A stretch of DNA of 64,000 nucleotides, taken from contig NZ_SZZM01000005.1 of assembly GCF_005281615.1 (NCBI RefSeq), forward strand, positions 62,001 to 126,000, written 5' to 3'. The notes beneath the pieces were generated by a model that searched no databases, had not been told where the DNA came from, and was given only the letters and a program-made list of their open reading frames with translations. Below are positions 1 to 10,554 of this stretch, one piece after another (the stretch's first letter is position 1; the number at the start of each line of letters is the position of its first letter). This DNA is from Rhodoligotrophos defluvii (lineage in GTDB: Bacteria > Pseudomonadota > Alphaproteobacteria > Rhizobiales > Im1). Made by a program: the position numbers and the translations under genes.

Positions 1-2
1 TG

Positions 3-971
3 CCGGAGCACGGCGTGCCGGCCGAATATCTCGAGCTTTCCGAGGCCTTTCCGCACCCGACCGAGGCCGCTCTGTCGGAAGCCTCGGCACGGCTCGGCGC
101 CGTTCCGCGGGACAAGGTCCTGCTCATCGATGGCCTCGTGTTCGGCGCGCTGCCCGACCACATGCTGAAGGCGCTGCAGCGGCCTGTGATCGCCATCATC
201 CACCACCCGCTCGGCCTCGAACATGGCCTGAGCGGCGATGACGCCCAGCGGCTGCTGATCTCGGAGCGCCAGGCGTTGGCGATGGCTGCCCATGTGATCG
301 TCCCGAGCCGCACCACCTCGCTCACCGTGCAGACGTTGTTCGGCGTGCCGGCCTCGCGCATTACCATCGCGCCGCCTGGCATCGACCCTGCACCTCGCGC
401 TCCCGGGCCTCTGGAGGACCATCAGCCGCTCAAGATCCTGTCCGTGGGCTCCCTCATCCCCCGCAAGGGGTTCGACATTCTGGTGGACGCCTTGGCCCTC
501 ATCGCGGACCGCAGCTGGGAAGCCAGGATCATCGGCGGTGCGGAGCACGACCCGGCCTGTGCCAATGCCCTGCGGAAACAGATTGCGGCGCGCGGCCTCG
601 AGGGCCGCATCGCGCTGCCGGGCGCCTTCACGCCCGACCGGCTCGCCACGGTTTACCAGCAAGCGGACATGTTCGTCCTGCCATCCCGCTACGAAGGCTA
701 TGGCATGGTCTTCGCCGAAGCCATGGCACGCGGATTGCCCGTCATTGGCGCCTCGGCCGGCGCGCTGCCGGAGGTCGTGCCCGCCTCCGCCGGGCTGCTG
801 GTGCCGAAGGATGACCCCTATGCCCTGGCCGGCGCCATTCTGCGGTTGATCGACGATCCCGGTTTCCGCCGCAGGCTTGCCGATGGAGCCTGGAACCACG
901 CCCAGCAATTGCCCAGATGGAAGGATACCGCTGCGATCATCGCCCAAGTGCTGAAACGGTCGGCTCCATGA
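3..971 (+). CDS. GT4-family glycosyltransferase (5' partial)
   Basis: The frame is open to the left edge, so the true start lies outside the window; a GTG at 15 is only an internal candidate. What is visible is the C-terminal part of a GT-B glycosyltransferase. The glycine-rich turn SVGSLIPRKGFD opens the nucleotide-sugar-binding half, and RYEGYGMVFAEAMARG carries the E-x7-E donor-binding motif typical of family GT4. It would transfer a sugar from a nucleotide donor in the cytoplasm; the acceptor is not predictable. Its stop overlaps the start of the methyltransferase gene by ATGA, so the two are translationally coupled and probably act on the same product. Confidence 0.85.
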   Translation, partial: PEHGVPAEYLELSEAFPHPTEAALSEASARLGAVPRDKVLLIDGLVFGALPDHMLKALQRPVIAIIHHPLGLEHGLSGDDAQRLLISERQALAMAAHVIVPSRTTSLTVQTLFGVPASRITIAPPGIDPAPRAPGPLEDHQPLKILSVGSLIPRKGFDILVDALALIADRSWEARIIGGAEHDPACANALRKQIAARGLEGRIALPGAFTPDRLATVYQQADMFVLPSRYEGYGMVFAEAMARGLPVIGASAGALPEVVPASAGLLVPKDDPYALAGAILRLIDDPGFRRRLADGAWNHAQQLPRWKDTAAIIAQVLKRSAP

Positions 972-1756
972 GCTTCACGGCGGACTGGCTGGCCTTGAGG
1001 GAACCGGTCGATCACCGATCACGCAATAGGCGCGTGGCCGATGCCGTGCGCGCGCATTTCAGCGGCAAGAGCGGGGTCACCGTGCTCGATCTCGGGGCGG
1101 GCACCGGCGCGAACCTCAGGGCAACCATGCCTTTGCTGCAGCGGCCGCAACGGTGGATAATGGTCGACAACGATCCGACCTTGCTTCAACGGATCACCGC
1201 AACGGATTCGACGATCGAGATCATTCGTGAGGAGAGGGATCTCGCAACCGACCTCCGGTCGGTGCTCACAGGGGCGCCGGTGAGCCTGGTGACCGCTTCA
1301 TCCCTGTTCGACCTGGTCTCGGCACCATGGCTGGAGCAGCTGGTGGGCTTCCTCGCCGAGCGCCGGCTGCCGCTCTATGCGACCCTCATCTACACCGGCA
1401 CCGAGCGATGGCTGCCGCTGCACCCCGCCGATGGCGCCATGCTCTCGGCCTTCTTGCGCGACCAGCGGCGCGACAAGGGCTTCGGGCCGGCGCTGGGACC
1501 CGACGCGTGGAACTGGCTGGTGACGCTGCTTGAGGCCCGGGGCTATCACATCGTCATCGGGCCGAGCGACTGGCAGCTCACCTCTGCCGACGGCCCCCTG
1601 ATCCGGGCGCTTGCAGGCGAGATTGCCGCGGCCGCCCACCGGGAGGGCGGTCTGCCGCCGGAGCATATCGAAGACTGGCACAGCGCCCGGAACACTGCGC
1701 TCGGCTGCGCCATCGGTCACAAGGACGTCTTCGCTGTCCCTGGCGGTGGCCGGTAG
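968..1756 (+). CDS. Class I SAM-dependent methyltransferase
   Basis: Starting at the ATG that overlaps the glycosyltransferase stop, the protein is about 262 residues. Motif I (VLDLGAGTGANL, near residue 45) and an acidic residue after the second strand (MVDNDPTLL) define the SAM-binding Rossmann fold. The C-terminal half has no family-specific motif that I recognise, so the substrate is unknown. A frame-compatible ATG upstream at 917 lies inside the preceding gene and was not chosen, because the ATGA overlap is the usual coupling arrangement. The pairing with a glycosyltransferase suggests tailoring of a glycosylated small molecule (inference). Confidence 0.8.
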   Translation: MSFTADWLALREPVDHRSRNRRVADAVRAHFSGKSGVTVLDLGAGTGANLRATMPLLQRPQRWIMVDNDPTLLQRITATDSTIEIIREERDLATDLRSVLTGAPVSLVTASSLFDLVSAPWLEQLVGFLAERRLPLYATLIYTGTERWLPLHPADGAMLSAFLRDQRRDKGFGPALGPDAWNWLVTLLEARGYHIVIGPSDWQLTSADGPLIRALAGEIAAAAHREGGLPPEHIEDWHSARNTALGCAIGHKDVFAVPGGGR

Positions 1757-1821
1757 GGCCACGCGATGAAAGGACCTGCCCGGCCGCACCTGGCAACGAT
1801 CATGTGCCCTTGACTCCAATT

Positions 1822-2583
1822 CTAAGGTGCTTGGGATAACACCTTCAACGGACGAGCGCTTTTATCGGCTCGCTGGCCCCTGAGGTCACAGTCGAACAGC
1901 ACGTCCCCGCTCGGCAGCGGATGTGCCACCATATGCGGGCGCAGAGCCTCCTCGAGCGTCGCGATGGGCGGCAGATTGAGGCCGCTCACCCCCGAACCGA
2001 TGATGACGGGGGCGACCAGCAGGTGCAGCCGGTCCACCGCACCGGCGGCAATGAAGCTCGACACGGTCTTGGCGCCACCTTCCACCAAGAGCCGCCGAAA
2101 GCCGCGCGCTGCCAGCGCCGCAACGATCTGGTGCGGATCGAACTGGCCCCCATATAGGGGAAGGGGGACGGCCGCCGCACGCGCCGCTTGCGGCTCTTGC
2201 CGGCCGCACGCCGTCACGATGAGCACCGGCGCGGCGCCATCGCAGAGGCATCGGGCGCCCGCAGGCACCCGGCCGCGCGGGTCGATGATCACCCGGGTGG
2301 GGGTCGGTCCCTTGACGCGACGCACGGTCAGTTGCGGATCATCGGCGATGACGGTGCCGACGCCGACGATGACCGCATCCACCCGGGCGCGGAGACGATG
2401 CAGGTGGTCGAGCGCCGCCGAACCGTTGATGTAGCGGGATGCGCCGGTGACAGTGGCGATGCGGCCGTCCATGGATTGCCCGAGCTGGGCGACGACGAAG
2501 GGTTTCCCCGGATCGGACTGCTGAATGGGCCGGAACACGGCCTCGTATGACGGCATCGTAAACCTGCTGTTCGCCAATAGCAT
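1822..2583 (-). CDS. RibD C-terminal-type (dihydrofolate reductase fold) reductase
   Basis: A 253-residue single-domain protein of the RibD reductase family, which reduces the ribosyl side chain of 5-amino-6-(ribosylamino)uracil phosphate with NADPH. Visible family features are AQLGQSMDGRIA near the N-terminus, DAVIVGVGTVIADDPQLTVR, the Arg-Val-Ile-Ile-Asp-Pro strand, and the LLVEGGAKTVSSF motif that binds cofactor. The zinc deaminase half of bifunctional RibD is absent. The ATG at 2583 has a strong AGGAAGG ribosome site. It is divergent from the GCHII-like gene at 2664 with only 80 bp between, which suggests shared control. It may be a riboflavin paralogue or part of a pterin-like side pathway. 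Confidence 0.8.
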   Translation of the reverse strand: MLLANSRFTMPSYEAVFRPIQQSDPGKPFVVAQLGQSMDGRIATVTGASRYINGSAALDHLHRLRARVDAVIVGVGTVIADDPQLTVRRVKGPTPTRVIIDPRGRVPAGARCLCDGAAPVLIVTACGRQEPQAARAAAVPLPLYGGQFDPHQIVAALAARGFRRLLVEGGAKTVSSFIAAGAVDRLHLLVAPVIIGSGVSGLNLPPIATLEEALRPHMVAHPLPSGDVLFDCDLRGQRADKSARPLKVLSQAP

Positions 2584-2663
2584 TTTCCTTCCTGGTTGGA
2601 ACCCTATAGTAATCGCTTTAATGCATCTCGATGAGAGGAACCTCGTCCTAGAGGCTATGCTGA

Positions 2664-3821
2664 ATGGTGTCGTCCGCGCAAAGAGCTGATGGTCAGTTTA
2701 TGACCATTTTGGGAGAGACTGAGACGCTTTCCGTGGAGCGTTCGATCGGCGAGCTGCGTGCCGGCCGTCCCGTTCTTCTCTCCCAGGGCGACGCGGTGAG
2801 CGTCGTCGCGGCGGTCGAGACCCTGGACGATGCCTATCTGCGCAAACTCGAGAACATCGCATCGGGCCCGCTGCGCCTGGTGATGACGGCGGCGCGCTGG
2901 CGCCATCTCGGCCTCGTGGTGGATCGCGCGGCCGCCGTCGTGCTGGATATGCCACCGACCACCAAACGCATCGGCGAGTTGGTCACGGCGCAATCGGCCC
3001 AGGTCAGCGAGCCCCTGTCGTCGCCCACCGCCATCGAACTCGCCGCCGTGGACCTGGTGCGGCTGGCCATGCTGCTGCCGGCAGTCGTCAGCGTGCCGGT
3101 GAGCTCGGCCACCCGCCAGAAGCTCGCGGCCTTGTGCCGGGTGGATGCGGTGGCGATCGAAACTTACCGCGCCGCGCGCGCAGCCCGAGTGCGCATCGTC
3201 ACCGAAACGCCCGTGCCGCTCGAGATGGCGCCTCACTCGAAATTCGTGGTGTTCCGCGGCGGCGAAGGCATGCGCGACCAGATCGCGATCGTGATCGGAA
3301 CGCGGCCGGGCGAGCCCGATCCGAGCAAGCCGGTGCTGGTGCGCCTGCATTCGGCCTGCCTCACCGGCGATCTGTTCGGCAGCCTGAAATGCGATTGCGG
3401 CGACCAGCTGCGCGGCGCCATGACCCATATGGCCGAGCATGGCGGGGGCGTGATCCTCTATCTCGACCAGGAGGGCCGCGGCAACGGCATCTCCAACAAG
3501 CTGCGCGCCTATCGTCTTCAGGCCGAGGGCCACGACACCTTCGAGGCGGACGAGATTCTCGGCTTCGAGATGGACCAGCGCCGGTTCGAGTTCGCCGCCA
3601 GCATGCTGAAGCAGCTCGGCTTCGAGACCATCACGCTGCTGACCAACAACCCGGCCAAGATTGCCGCTCTCCAGCAATCAGGGCTCACCGTGGTCGGCTC
3701 CCAGCGGCTCACCGGTCGGCTCAACACCTATAACCGGAGCTATCTGCTGGCCAAGCGCGACCGCGCCGGCCATTTGATCGACAAGACGCTGTTGAGTGCG
3801 AGCACGAAATCGGGCAAGTGA
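2664..3821 (+). CDS. ribA: GTP cyclohydrolase II family protein with degenerate RibB-like N-terminal domain
   Basis: The C-terminal half (about residues 205-370) is GTP cyclohydrolase II: RLHSACLTGDLFGSLKCDC supplies the three zinc cysteines, followed by LDQEGRGNGI and LTNNPAKI. The enzyme opens GTP to 2,5-diamino-6-ribosylamino-pyrimidinone phosphate, the first step of riboflavin synthesis. The first ~190 residues align in order with dihydroxybutanone-phosphate synthase (RibB), beginning VERSIGELRAGRPV, but lack its acidic DREDE/NEGD catalytic segment, so this half is probably inactive. The ATG at 2664 has GAGG ten bases upstream; an in-frame ATG at 2700 is an alternative. Whether this is the housekeeping RibA or a paralogue is open. 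Confidence 0.85.
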   Translation: MVSSAQRADGQFMTILGETETLSVERSIGELRAGRPVLLSQGDAVSVVAAVETLDDAYLRKLENIASGPLRLVMTAARWRHLGLVVDRAAAVVLDMPPTTKRIGELVTAQSAQVSEPLSSPTAIELAAVDLVRLAMLLPAVVSVPVSSATRQKLAALCRVDAVAIETYRAARAARVRIVTETPVPLEMAPHSKFVVFRGGEGMRDQIAIVIGTRPGEPDPSKPVLVRLHSACLTGDLFGSLKCDCGDQLRGAMTHMAEHGGGVILYLDQEGRGNGISNKLRAYRLQAEGHDTFEADEILGFEMDQRRFEFAASMLKQLGFETITLLTNNPAKIAALQQSGLTVVGSQRLTGRLNTYNRSYLLAKRDRAGHLIDKTLLSASTKSGK

Positions 3822-3933
3822 GCCCCACGCCGGCGGGTTCGGGCCCATCGCACCATCGGCTCGCCGGCGGGATGATCCAATTCATTCCGAGCGGATCGCG
3901 CTTTAGCGAAAGTTGTTGAATCATTTTGGCACC

Positions 3934-5766
<1,833 letters not shown>

Positions 5767-5785
5767 AGCAGCCGGGCGGGCGGCT

Positions 5786-6571
5786 CTAACCCTCGTTCTT
5801 GCGCCGCAGCGTCTGCACGGTCTCCAGCGCCGCGCGCCAGCCGGCCATCGGGTCCGCCGCCATGAGCACATCGAGGCCCGCTTTGGTATAGGTGCCCTCG
5901 GCGGCGATCATGTCGGAGAATTCCCGCAGGCTCCGCGTCGGTGTTTCCATCACGTAGTTCACGGTGCCGCGCACGTTGCCGAGCACCAGGAGCCGCGCCT
6001 GCTCCTCCGATATGCCATAGGCGCGAAACGCCCTGACCAGCTCCTCGCAGAACCGGTAGGTCCAGCCGGACAGGCAGGCCCCGAGCAGGGCGGTGCCGAA
6101 CTGCTCCTCCGTGTCGAAACTGACCACCGTGCCGGCCGGAGCGAACAGCTGCTCGACAGCTTCATTCGCCGGATAAATCGGAAAAAGCCCAAGCCCGGTC
6201 TCGACGAATGCTGCGGGCATGATGCGGACGATCGCGCCGGCTTCCGGCATCAGCGACTTGAGCCGGGCGAGCGACACCCCGGCCACCCCTGACACCACCG
6301 TCTGCGCCGAGTGGAACCGCAGGCCCGCCAAGGCTGTGTCGACGTCCTTGGGCTTGACCGCCACGATCACCATGTCGGCCGCATCGGCCACGGCCTGATT
6401 GTCGCCGGCAATCTCGCAACCCCAGTTCGCGCCGAGCTCCGCGGCCATGTCTCGCCCGCGCGGCGACAGCACGATCCGGCCATCCATGCCGCTGCGGCGC
6501 AATGCTTTGATCGTATAGGCGGCGAACACGCCAACCCCGATGAACCCCAAGACAGAACTTGTCCCCGCCAT
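5786..6571 (-). CDS. Pyrroline-5-carboxylate reductase-like NAD(P)-binding protein
   Basis: 261 residues beginning with a Rossmann glycine motif (GFIGVGVFAAYTIKAL), followed by VIVAVKPKDVDTAL and VSGVAGVSLARLKSLMP, the order seen in ProC/P5CR proteins. The helical C-terminal dimerisation domain contains AAEGTYTKAGLDVL in place of the usual SPGGTT..GL block, and the normally conserved LSGSGPAY is replaced by LLGACLSGWTYRF. It is therefore a divergent member that may reduce an imine other than pyrroline-5-carboxylate. It converges on the ABC-F gene with a 19 bp gap and is divergent from the rRNA methyltransferase. Confidence 0.7.
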   Translation of the reverse strand: MAGTSSVLGFIGVGVFAAYTIKALRRSGMDGRIVLSPRGRDMAAELGANWGCEIAGDNQAVADAADMVIVAVKPKDVDTALAGLRFHSAQTVVSGVAGVSLARLKSLMPEAGAIVRIMPAAFVETGLGLFPIYPANEAVEQLFAPAGTVVSFDTEEQFGTALLGACLSGWTYRFCEELVRAFRAYGISEEQARLLVLGNVRGTVNYVMETPTRSLREFSDMIAAEGTYTKAGLDVLMAADPMAGWRAALETVQTLRRKNEG

Positions 6572-6621
6572 GAACCGAGAGCCCCTATATTTCCTCAGCG
6601 TGCAATGCTTATAACCGCCCC

Positions 6622-7887
6622 ATGTCCGACCCTGTCGAGAAAAACCTGAAGCACAGGGGCCAACCCCTGTATATCGACGCCATGGGCCGCCGTGGCGAGG
6701 GCATTGCGCGCGGCGAGGAAGGCCGCGTGTTTGTCCCGTTCACCCTGCCGGGCGAGACTGTGCTGATCGAGCGTGAAGGCGATCGGGGCTTCCTGGCCGC
6801 CCTGGTGGAGCAAAGCGCCGACCGGGTCGACCCGTTTTGCCGCCATTTCGGCCGCTGTGGCGGCTGCGCCCTGCAACACTGGCGCTATGAAGCTTATGCA
6901 GCCTGGAAGTGCGCGCTGGTGACGACGGCGTTGCGCCATCAGGGCATCGCTGCCGAGGTCGGGCCGCTGATCGATGCGGGAGGGGAGGGTCGCCGCCGGA
7001 TAGCGCTGCATGTGCGCTACCATAAGGGGCAGGCGCAAGCCGGCTTCATGGAGCCGCGCAGCCATAGGCTGCTCGACCTCGACGCCTGTCCCATCGTGGT
7101 GCCGGCGCTTGCCGGAGCAGCCGAGCTTGCGCGGGCCATCGGACAGGTGTTCCAAGGCGCAACGCGCAGCCTGGACGTGCAGATCACCGCCACGGACGGT
7201 GGTCTGGACTGCCATGTCAAAGGTCTGCGTGGGCTCAGCCTCGATCAGCGCATGGATGTTGCCCGGATCGCGGAAGCCTTTGATCTCGCGCGCCTCACCT
7301 TCGGGCGAGAGTTGATCGCGGAGCGGCGGCCACCATTGGTGTCCATGGGTGCCGCGCAGGTGAAGCTGCCGCCGGGCGGCTTCCTTCAGGCGACCGCGGC
7401 CGGAGAAGCAGCGCTCAGCGCCCTGGTTGAAGAGTTGACGGCTGGGATGCGCCGGGTCGCAGACCTGTTCTGCGGGGTCGGGCCCTTCGCTCTCAGGCTG
7501 GCCGCGCGTGCCCGGATCCATGCGGTGGATGCCGATGCCGCGGCCGTCGCCGCGCTCACGGCGGCGGCACGCGCCACCTCCGGCTTGAAGCCGATTTCCG
7601 CGGAGATGCGCGACCTGTTCAAGCGGCCGCTGCTGGCCGACGAGCTTGCCCATTTCGACGCGGTGGTGTTCGACCCGCCCCGCGCCGGTGCCGAGGCACA
7701 GGCGAGGGCGCTGGCAACCTCTTCCGTTCCCCGGGTCATCGCCGTTTCCTGCGACCCCGCCACCTTCGCGCGCGATGCTGCGGTCCTCGCCGGCGGCGGG
7801 TACCGGGTCAGCCGCGTGGTCCCCGTTGATCAGTTCAAGTGGTCGGCCCATGTGGAAACCGTCGCCTGCTTCGATAGAGAACGTTGA
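6622..7887 (+). CDS. rlmD: RNA m5U methyltransferase, RlmD/TrmA family
   Basis: 421 residues in the family order: an N-terminal TRAM-like beta barrel, the iron-sulfur cysteines in FCRHFGRCGGCALQHW plus a fourth Cys in DLDACP, then the SAM domain with DLFCGVGPFALRLA, VFDPPRAG and the catalytic nucleophile cysteine in AVSCDPATFARD. The FLQA motif (GGFLQATAAGE) precedes the SAM domain. The iron-sulfur cluster points to the 23S rRNA uridine-C5 methyltransferases (U1939 for RlmD, U747 for RlmC) rather than tRNA TrmA; which uridine is modified cannot be read from sequence. It starts 50 bp from the divergent P5CR-like gene. Confidence 0.88.
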   Translation: MSDPVEKNLKHRGQPLYIDAMGRRGEGIARGEEGRVFVPFTLPGETVLIEREGDRGFLAALVEQSADRVDPFCRHFGRCGGCALQHWRYEAYAAWKCALVTTALRHQGIAAEVGPLIDAGGEGRRRIALHVRYHKGQAQAGFMEPRSHRLLDLDACPIVVPALAGAAELARAIGQVFQGATRSLDVQITATDGGLDCHVKGLRGLSLDQRMDVARIAEAFDLARLTFGRELIAERRPPLVSMGAAQVKLPPGGFLQATAAGEAALSALVEELTAGMRRVADLFCGVGPFALRLAARARIHAVDADAAAVAALTAAARATSGLKPISAEMRDLFKRPLLADELAHFDAVVFDPPRAGAEAQARALATSSVPRVIAVSCDPATFARDAAVLAGGGYRVSRVVPVDQFKWSAHVETVACFDRER

Positions 7888-7967
7888 CGCGAATGTGAAC
7901 GTCCGAGCTTTGCCCGACCGGTCGTTAAGGTCATTTATCGGCAAGATGCGGCAGAGGAGGCGAGGCC

Positions 7968-9131
7968 ATGATGCACACGCGAATGCCACGGCATTGGGCT
8001 TTGACGGCAGCAGCCATTGCGATCGCGGCGCTTGCCCTAGGGCCCGGGCCGAGGACGGCTCACGCTGAACCGGGCGAGGTGGTCGCCCGTATCGGTGATG
8101 CCGAGGTGACCATCTATGCCGAGGGGCTCGCACACCCTTGGGGACTGGTGTTTCTCGACGATGAGGGCCGCGCGCTGGTCACCGAGCGGCCTGGCCGCCT
8201 GCGCATCGTTTCGCCCGACGGCAGCCTGTCAAAACCGCTGGGAGGCGTGCCGGAGGTCGATGCGCGCGGTCAGGGTGGCCTGCTCGACGTGGCGCTCGAC
8301 CCGCAGTTCCGCGACAACCGGCTGGTCTACCTCGCTTATGCTGATCGTGGCGAGGATGGCAACGGCACGGCGGTTGCACGCGGCCGGCTGGAGAATGACC
8401 GGCTGGTCGATACGCAGGTCATCTTCCGGCAGCTGCCGAAGAAGAGCAGCACCAATCATTTTGGCTCGCGTCTGGTGTTCGCGCCCGACGGCACCCTGTT
8501 CATAACGCTCGGCGAGCGATTCTCCTTCCCGGAGGAGGCACAGGACCTCTCCACCCATCTCGGCAAGGTGGTGCGGATCAACTCCGACGGCTCCGTGCCA
8601 CAGGACAATCCTTTCGTTGGGCGCGAAGGCGCACGGCCGGAGATCTGGTCCTATGGCCACCGCAACCCGCAAGCGGCACAGATCCATCCTCAGCAGGACA
8701 AGCTTTGGATCGTGGACCACGGCGCCCGGGGCGGGGACGAAATCAACAAACCGGAGCCGGGCAAGAACTATGGCTGGCCGGTGATCTCCTATGGCCGGCA
8801 CTATAGCGGAGCGAAGATCGGCGAAGGCACCCACAAGCCCGGCATGGAGCAGCCGCTCTACTACTGGGACCCCTCGATCGCCCCATCCGGCATGCTGTTC
8901 TACACCGGCGATGCCTTCCCGCAGTGGCAGGGCAGCTTGTTCGTCGGCGCGCTGAAAACGCGCGAGCTGGTGCGCGTAACCCTCGATGGCGACAAGGTGA
9001 CCGGCCAGGAGAAGCTGCTCGAAGACCTGCGAAAGCGCATTCGTGATGTGCGCCAAGGTCCGAACGGCGACATCTTCCTGCTGACGGATGAGGATGACGG
9101 GTTGATACTCCGCATATCGCCTGCGGACTGA
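7968..9131 (+). CDS. Secreted PQQ-dependent aldose sugar dehydrogenase
   Basis: A Sec signal peptide (basic [10 protein letters not shown], hydrophobic Ala/Leu core, likely cleavage after TAHA near residue 33) precedes a six-bladed propeller of the soluble glucose/sorbosone dehydrogenase family. Family blocks are [65 protein letters not shown] and [12 protein letters not shown]. These enzymes oxidise aldoses in the periplasm with PQQ and calcium; the close relatives are YliI/Asd. The purine-rich AGAGGAGGCGAGG before the tandem ATGs (7968, 7971) is a strong ribosome site. No PQQ synthesis genes lie in the window. The gene stands alone. Confidence 0.88.
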   Translation: MMHTRMPRHWALTAAAIAIAALALGPGPRTAHAEPGEVVARIGDAEVTIYAEGLAHPWGLVFLDDEGRALVTERPGRLRIVSPDGSLSKPLGGVPEVDARGQGGLLDVALDPQFRDNRLVYLAYADRGEDGNGTAVARGRLENDRLVDTQVIFRQLPKKSSTNHFGSRLVFAPDGTLFITLGERFSFPEEAQDLSTHLGKVVRINSDGSVPQDNPFVGREGARPEIWSYGHRNPQAAQIHPQQDKLWIVDHGARGGDEINKPEPGKNYGWPVISYGRHYSGAKIGEGTHKPGMEQPLYYWDPSIAPSGMLFYTGDAFPQWQGSLFVGALKTRELVRVTLDGDKVTGQEKLLEDLRKRIRDVRQGPNGDIFLLTDEDDGLILRISPAD

Positions 9132-9179
9132 GTCGCGGGCGGTCCGATTTGGCAGGCCCGATTCGACCCCCGTCCCCGC

Positions 9180-10070
9180 ATGACCATCGAGAACGCGCCA
9201 CTTTGGTTCACCATAGGCCTGATCCTTGGGCTTTTGCTGCTGCATCGCCTCGTGCTGATCATCCTGAAAATCGGACAGAGCCGCATACCCCAGGTCCTCA
9301 AGACCGGCAGGCAGTGGCGCGGTTACCGCTGGCTCAAGGATTCAGGCGTGCAACTCGCCGACAGATACCCGCACACCGCTGATTTCATTGCGCGTCGACT
9401 GAACCTCACGCGATTTTCCGGGCTGCCGCTCACCCTTGTCGTGATCGCGGCGGTGTACGTCTTGATTTTGGGAGGCGATCTCCTCCAGGCTCTGCTCGAT
9501 GCCGAGGATCTCGTCGATATCGATCGCCAGGTGAATGAACATCTGTCGGTCCTGCGGGGGCCGCCCGTGCTCGGCATTTTCGTCTTTCTCACCTTCTACG
9601 GCACCGTGCCCTTCATGATCGGGGCAACGGTCCTCGTCACCGTCTTGCTCGTCTCGCTCCAGCGCGGGATCTATGTCATTCCCCTCTGGCTTACCATCGG
9701 CTGTGCCACCGCCCTGACTTGGGCGGGCAAGTATGCGCTTGCACGCCCGCGGCCCGAGGTCTCGACCACGGTCATCGAAGCCTCGCCGTCTTTTCCCAGC
9801 GGCCACGCGACCGCGGCAATGGCGGCCTACGGCTTTCTCGCCTATGTCTGCAGCCGCGAAGGCGCCACATTGCGCGTGCGATTCGAGGTGGTGTTCTGGT
9901 CCTCGGTGCTGATCGCCCTCATGGGGTTCAGCCGACTGGTTCTGGGCGTCCACTACCTCTCCGACGTGGCCATGGGCTATTTGGTCGGCCTGTTCTTCCT
10001 GCTGATCGGCGTGGGGCTGGCCGAATATCTGCGCAAGCCCGCATCCGGGAAACCGTCGTCGGCGGAATAG
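9180..10070 (+). CDS. PAP2-family membrane phosphatase
   Basis: 296 residues with an N-terminal membrane segment, a basic stretch, and then at least five further hydrophobic segments. The three phosphatase motifs of the PAP2 superfamily are complete: KYALARPRPE (K-x6-RP), SFPSGHATA (PSGH with the catalytic-cycle His) and SRLVLGVHYLSDV (SR-x5-H-x3-D). It should dephosphorylate a lipid phosphate (phosphatidate, undecaprenyl diphosphate or similar) at the outer face of the inner membrane. No strong ribosome site precedes the ATG at 9180. The extended 120-residue N-terminal region before the core is longer than in minimal PAP2 proteins. Confidence 0.85.
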   Translation: MTIENAPLWFTIGLILGLLLLHRLVLIILKIGQSRIPQVLKTGRQWRGYRWLKDSGVQLADRYPHTADFIARRLNLTRFSGLPLTLVVIAAVYVLILGGDLLQALLDAEDLVDIDRQVNEHLSVLRGPPVLGIFVFLTFYGTVPFMIGATVLVTVLLVSLQRGIYVIPLWLTIGCATALTWAGKYALARPRPEVSTTVIEASPSFPSGHATAAMAAYGFLAYVCSREGATLRVRFEVVFWSSVLIALMGFSRLVLGVHYLSDVAMGYLVGLFFLLIGVGLAEYLRKPASGKPSSAE

Positions 10071-10148
10071 CCGTCGCCAGCAATATGCAGAAACTTTTCC
10101 TCAAGTCGGACGTTCACTGGCCAGGAACAACTTCGAAAGGACGCATCC

Positions 10149-10313
10149 ATGTTGGGATGGGCTCTGACGTTTCTGATCATCGCGCTGATCGCGGGCGCGC
10201 TGGGCTTTGGCGGCGTTGCCGGCACGGCGGCCTCCATTGCGAAAATTCTATTTTTCATCTTCCTGATTGCTCTGGTTGTCTCTCTGGTCATGCATCTGTT
10301 CAGACGAGCCTGA
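10149..10313 (+). CDS. Small DUF1328 (UPF0391/YtjA family) membrane protein
   Basis: A 54-residue protein, [20 protein letters not shown] at the N-terminus and ending HLFRRA. It has two hydrophobic helices separated by a Gly/Ala-rich turn ([14 protein letters not shown]), the exact layout of the DUF1328/YtjA family, which is often induced by stress in proteobacteria; its function is not known. An AAAGGA ribosome site lies nine bases before the ATG. It is monocistronic and is followed 48 bases later by a strong intrinsic terminator. Confidence 0.88.
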   Translation: MLGWALTFLIIALIAGALGFGGVAGTAASIAKILFFIFLIALVVSLVMHLFRRA

Positions 10314-10361
10314 CCGTGCAACACCCAAGCGCGGCGCGCCTGCCGCGTCCGACCAACCAGA

Positions 10362-10386
10362 CCCCCGGCCGCCGCCGGGGGTTTTT
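10362..10386 (+). terminator. Intrinsic terminator after the DUF1328 gene
   Basis: A perfect 8 bp stem CCCCCGGC / GCCGGGGG with a CGCC loop is followed directly by five T residues. It ends the transcript of the small DUF1328 gene (and possibly of the upstream PAP2 gene) and insulates the MFS gene downstream. Confidence 0.9.
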
Positions 10387-10554
10387 GATGCAGCAGGAGC
10401 CATAAACTTTTTTTCGCAATATCCCGCCCGGCCACAGCTGGCATGGCGCCGTTCAGTCGCTACATAGGAAGAATTGGACGACCTGTCGCACTGGACTATG
10501 GTCGCGCACCGACCGACCGCCGCAAGCCCATTCTCAGCCGACCTTGATGCGAAC

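Noticed and set aside
6595-8133. A 512-codon minus-strand frame opposite the rRNA methyltransferase
   Set aside because: The opposite strand encodes all methyltransferase motifs; this frame has none.
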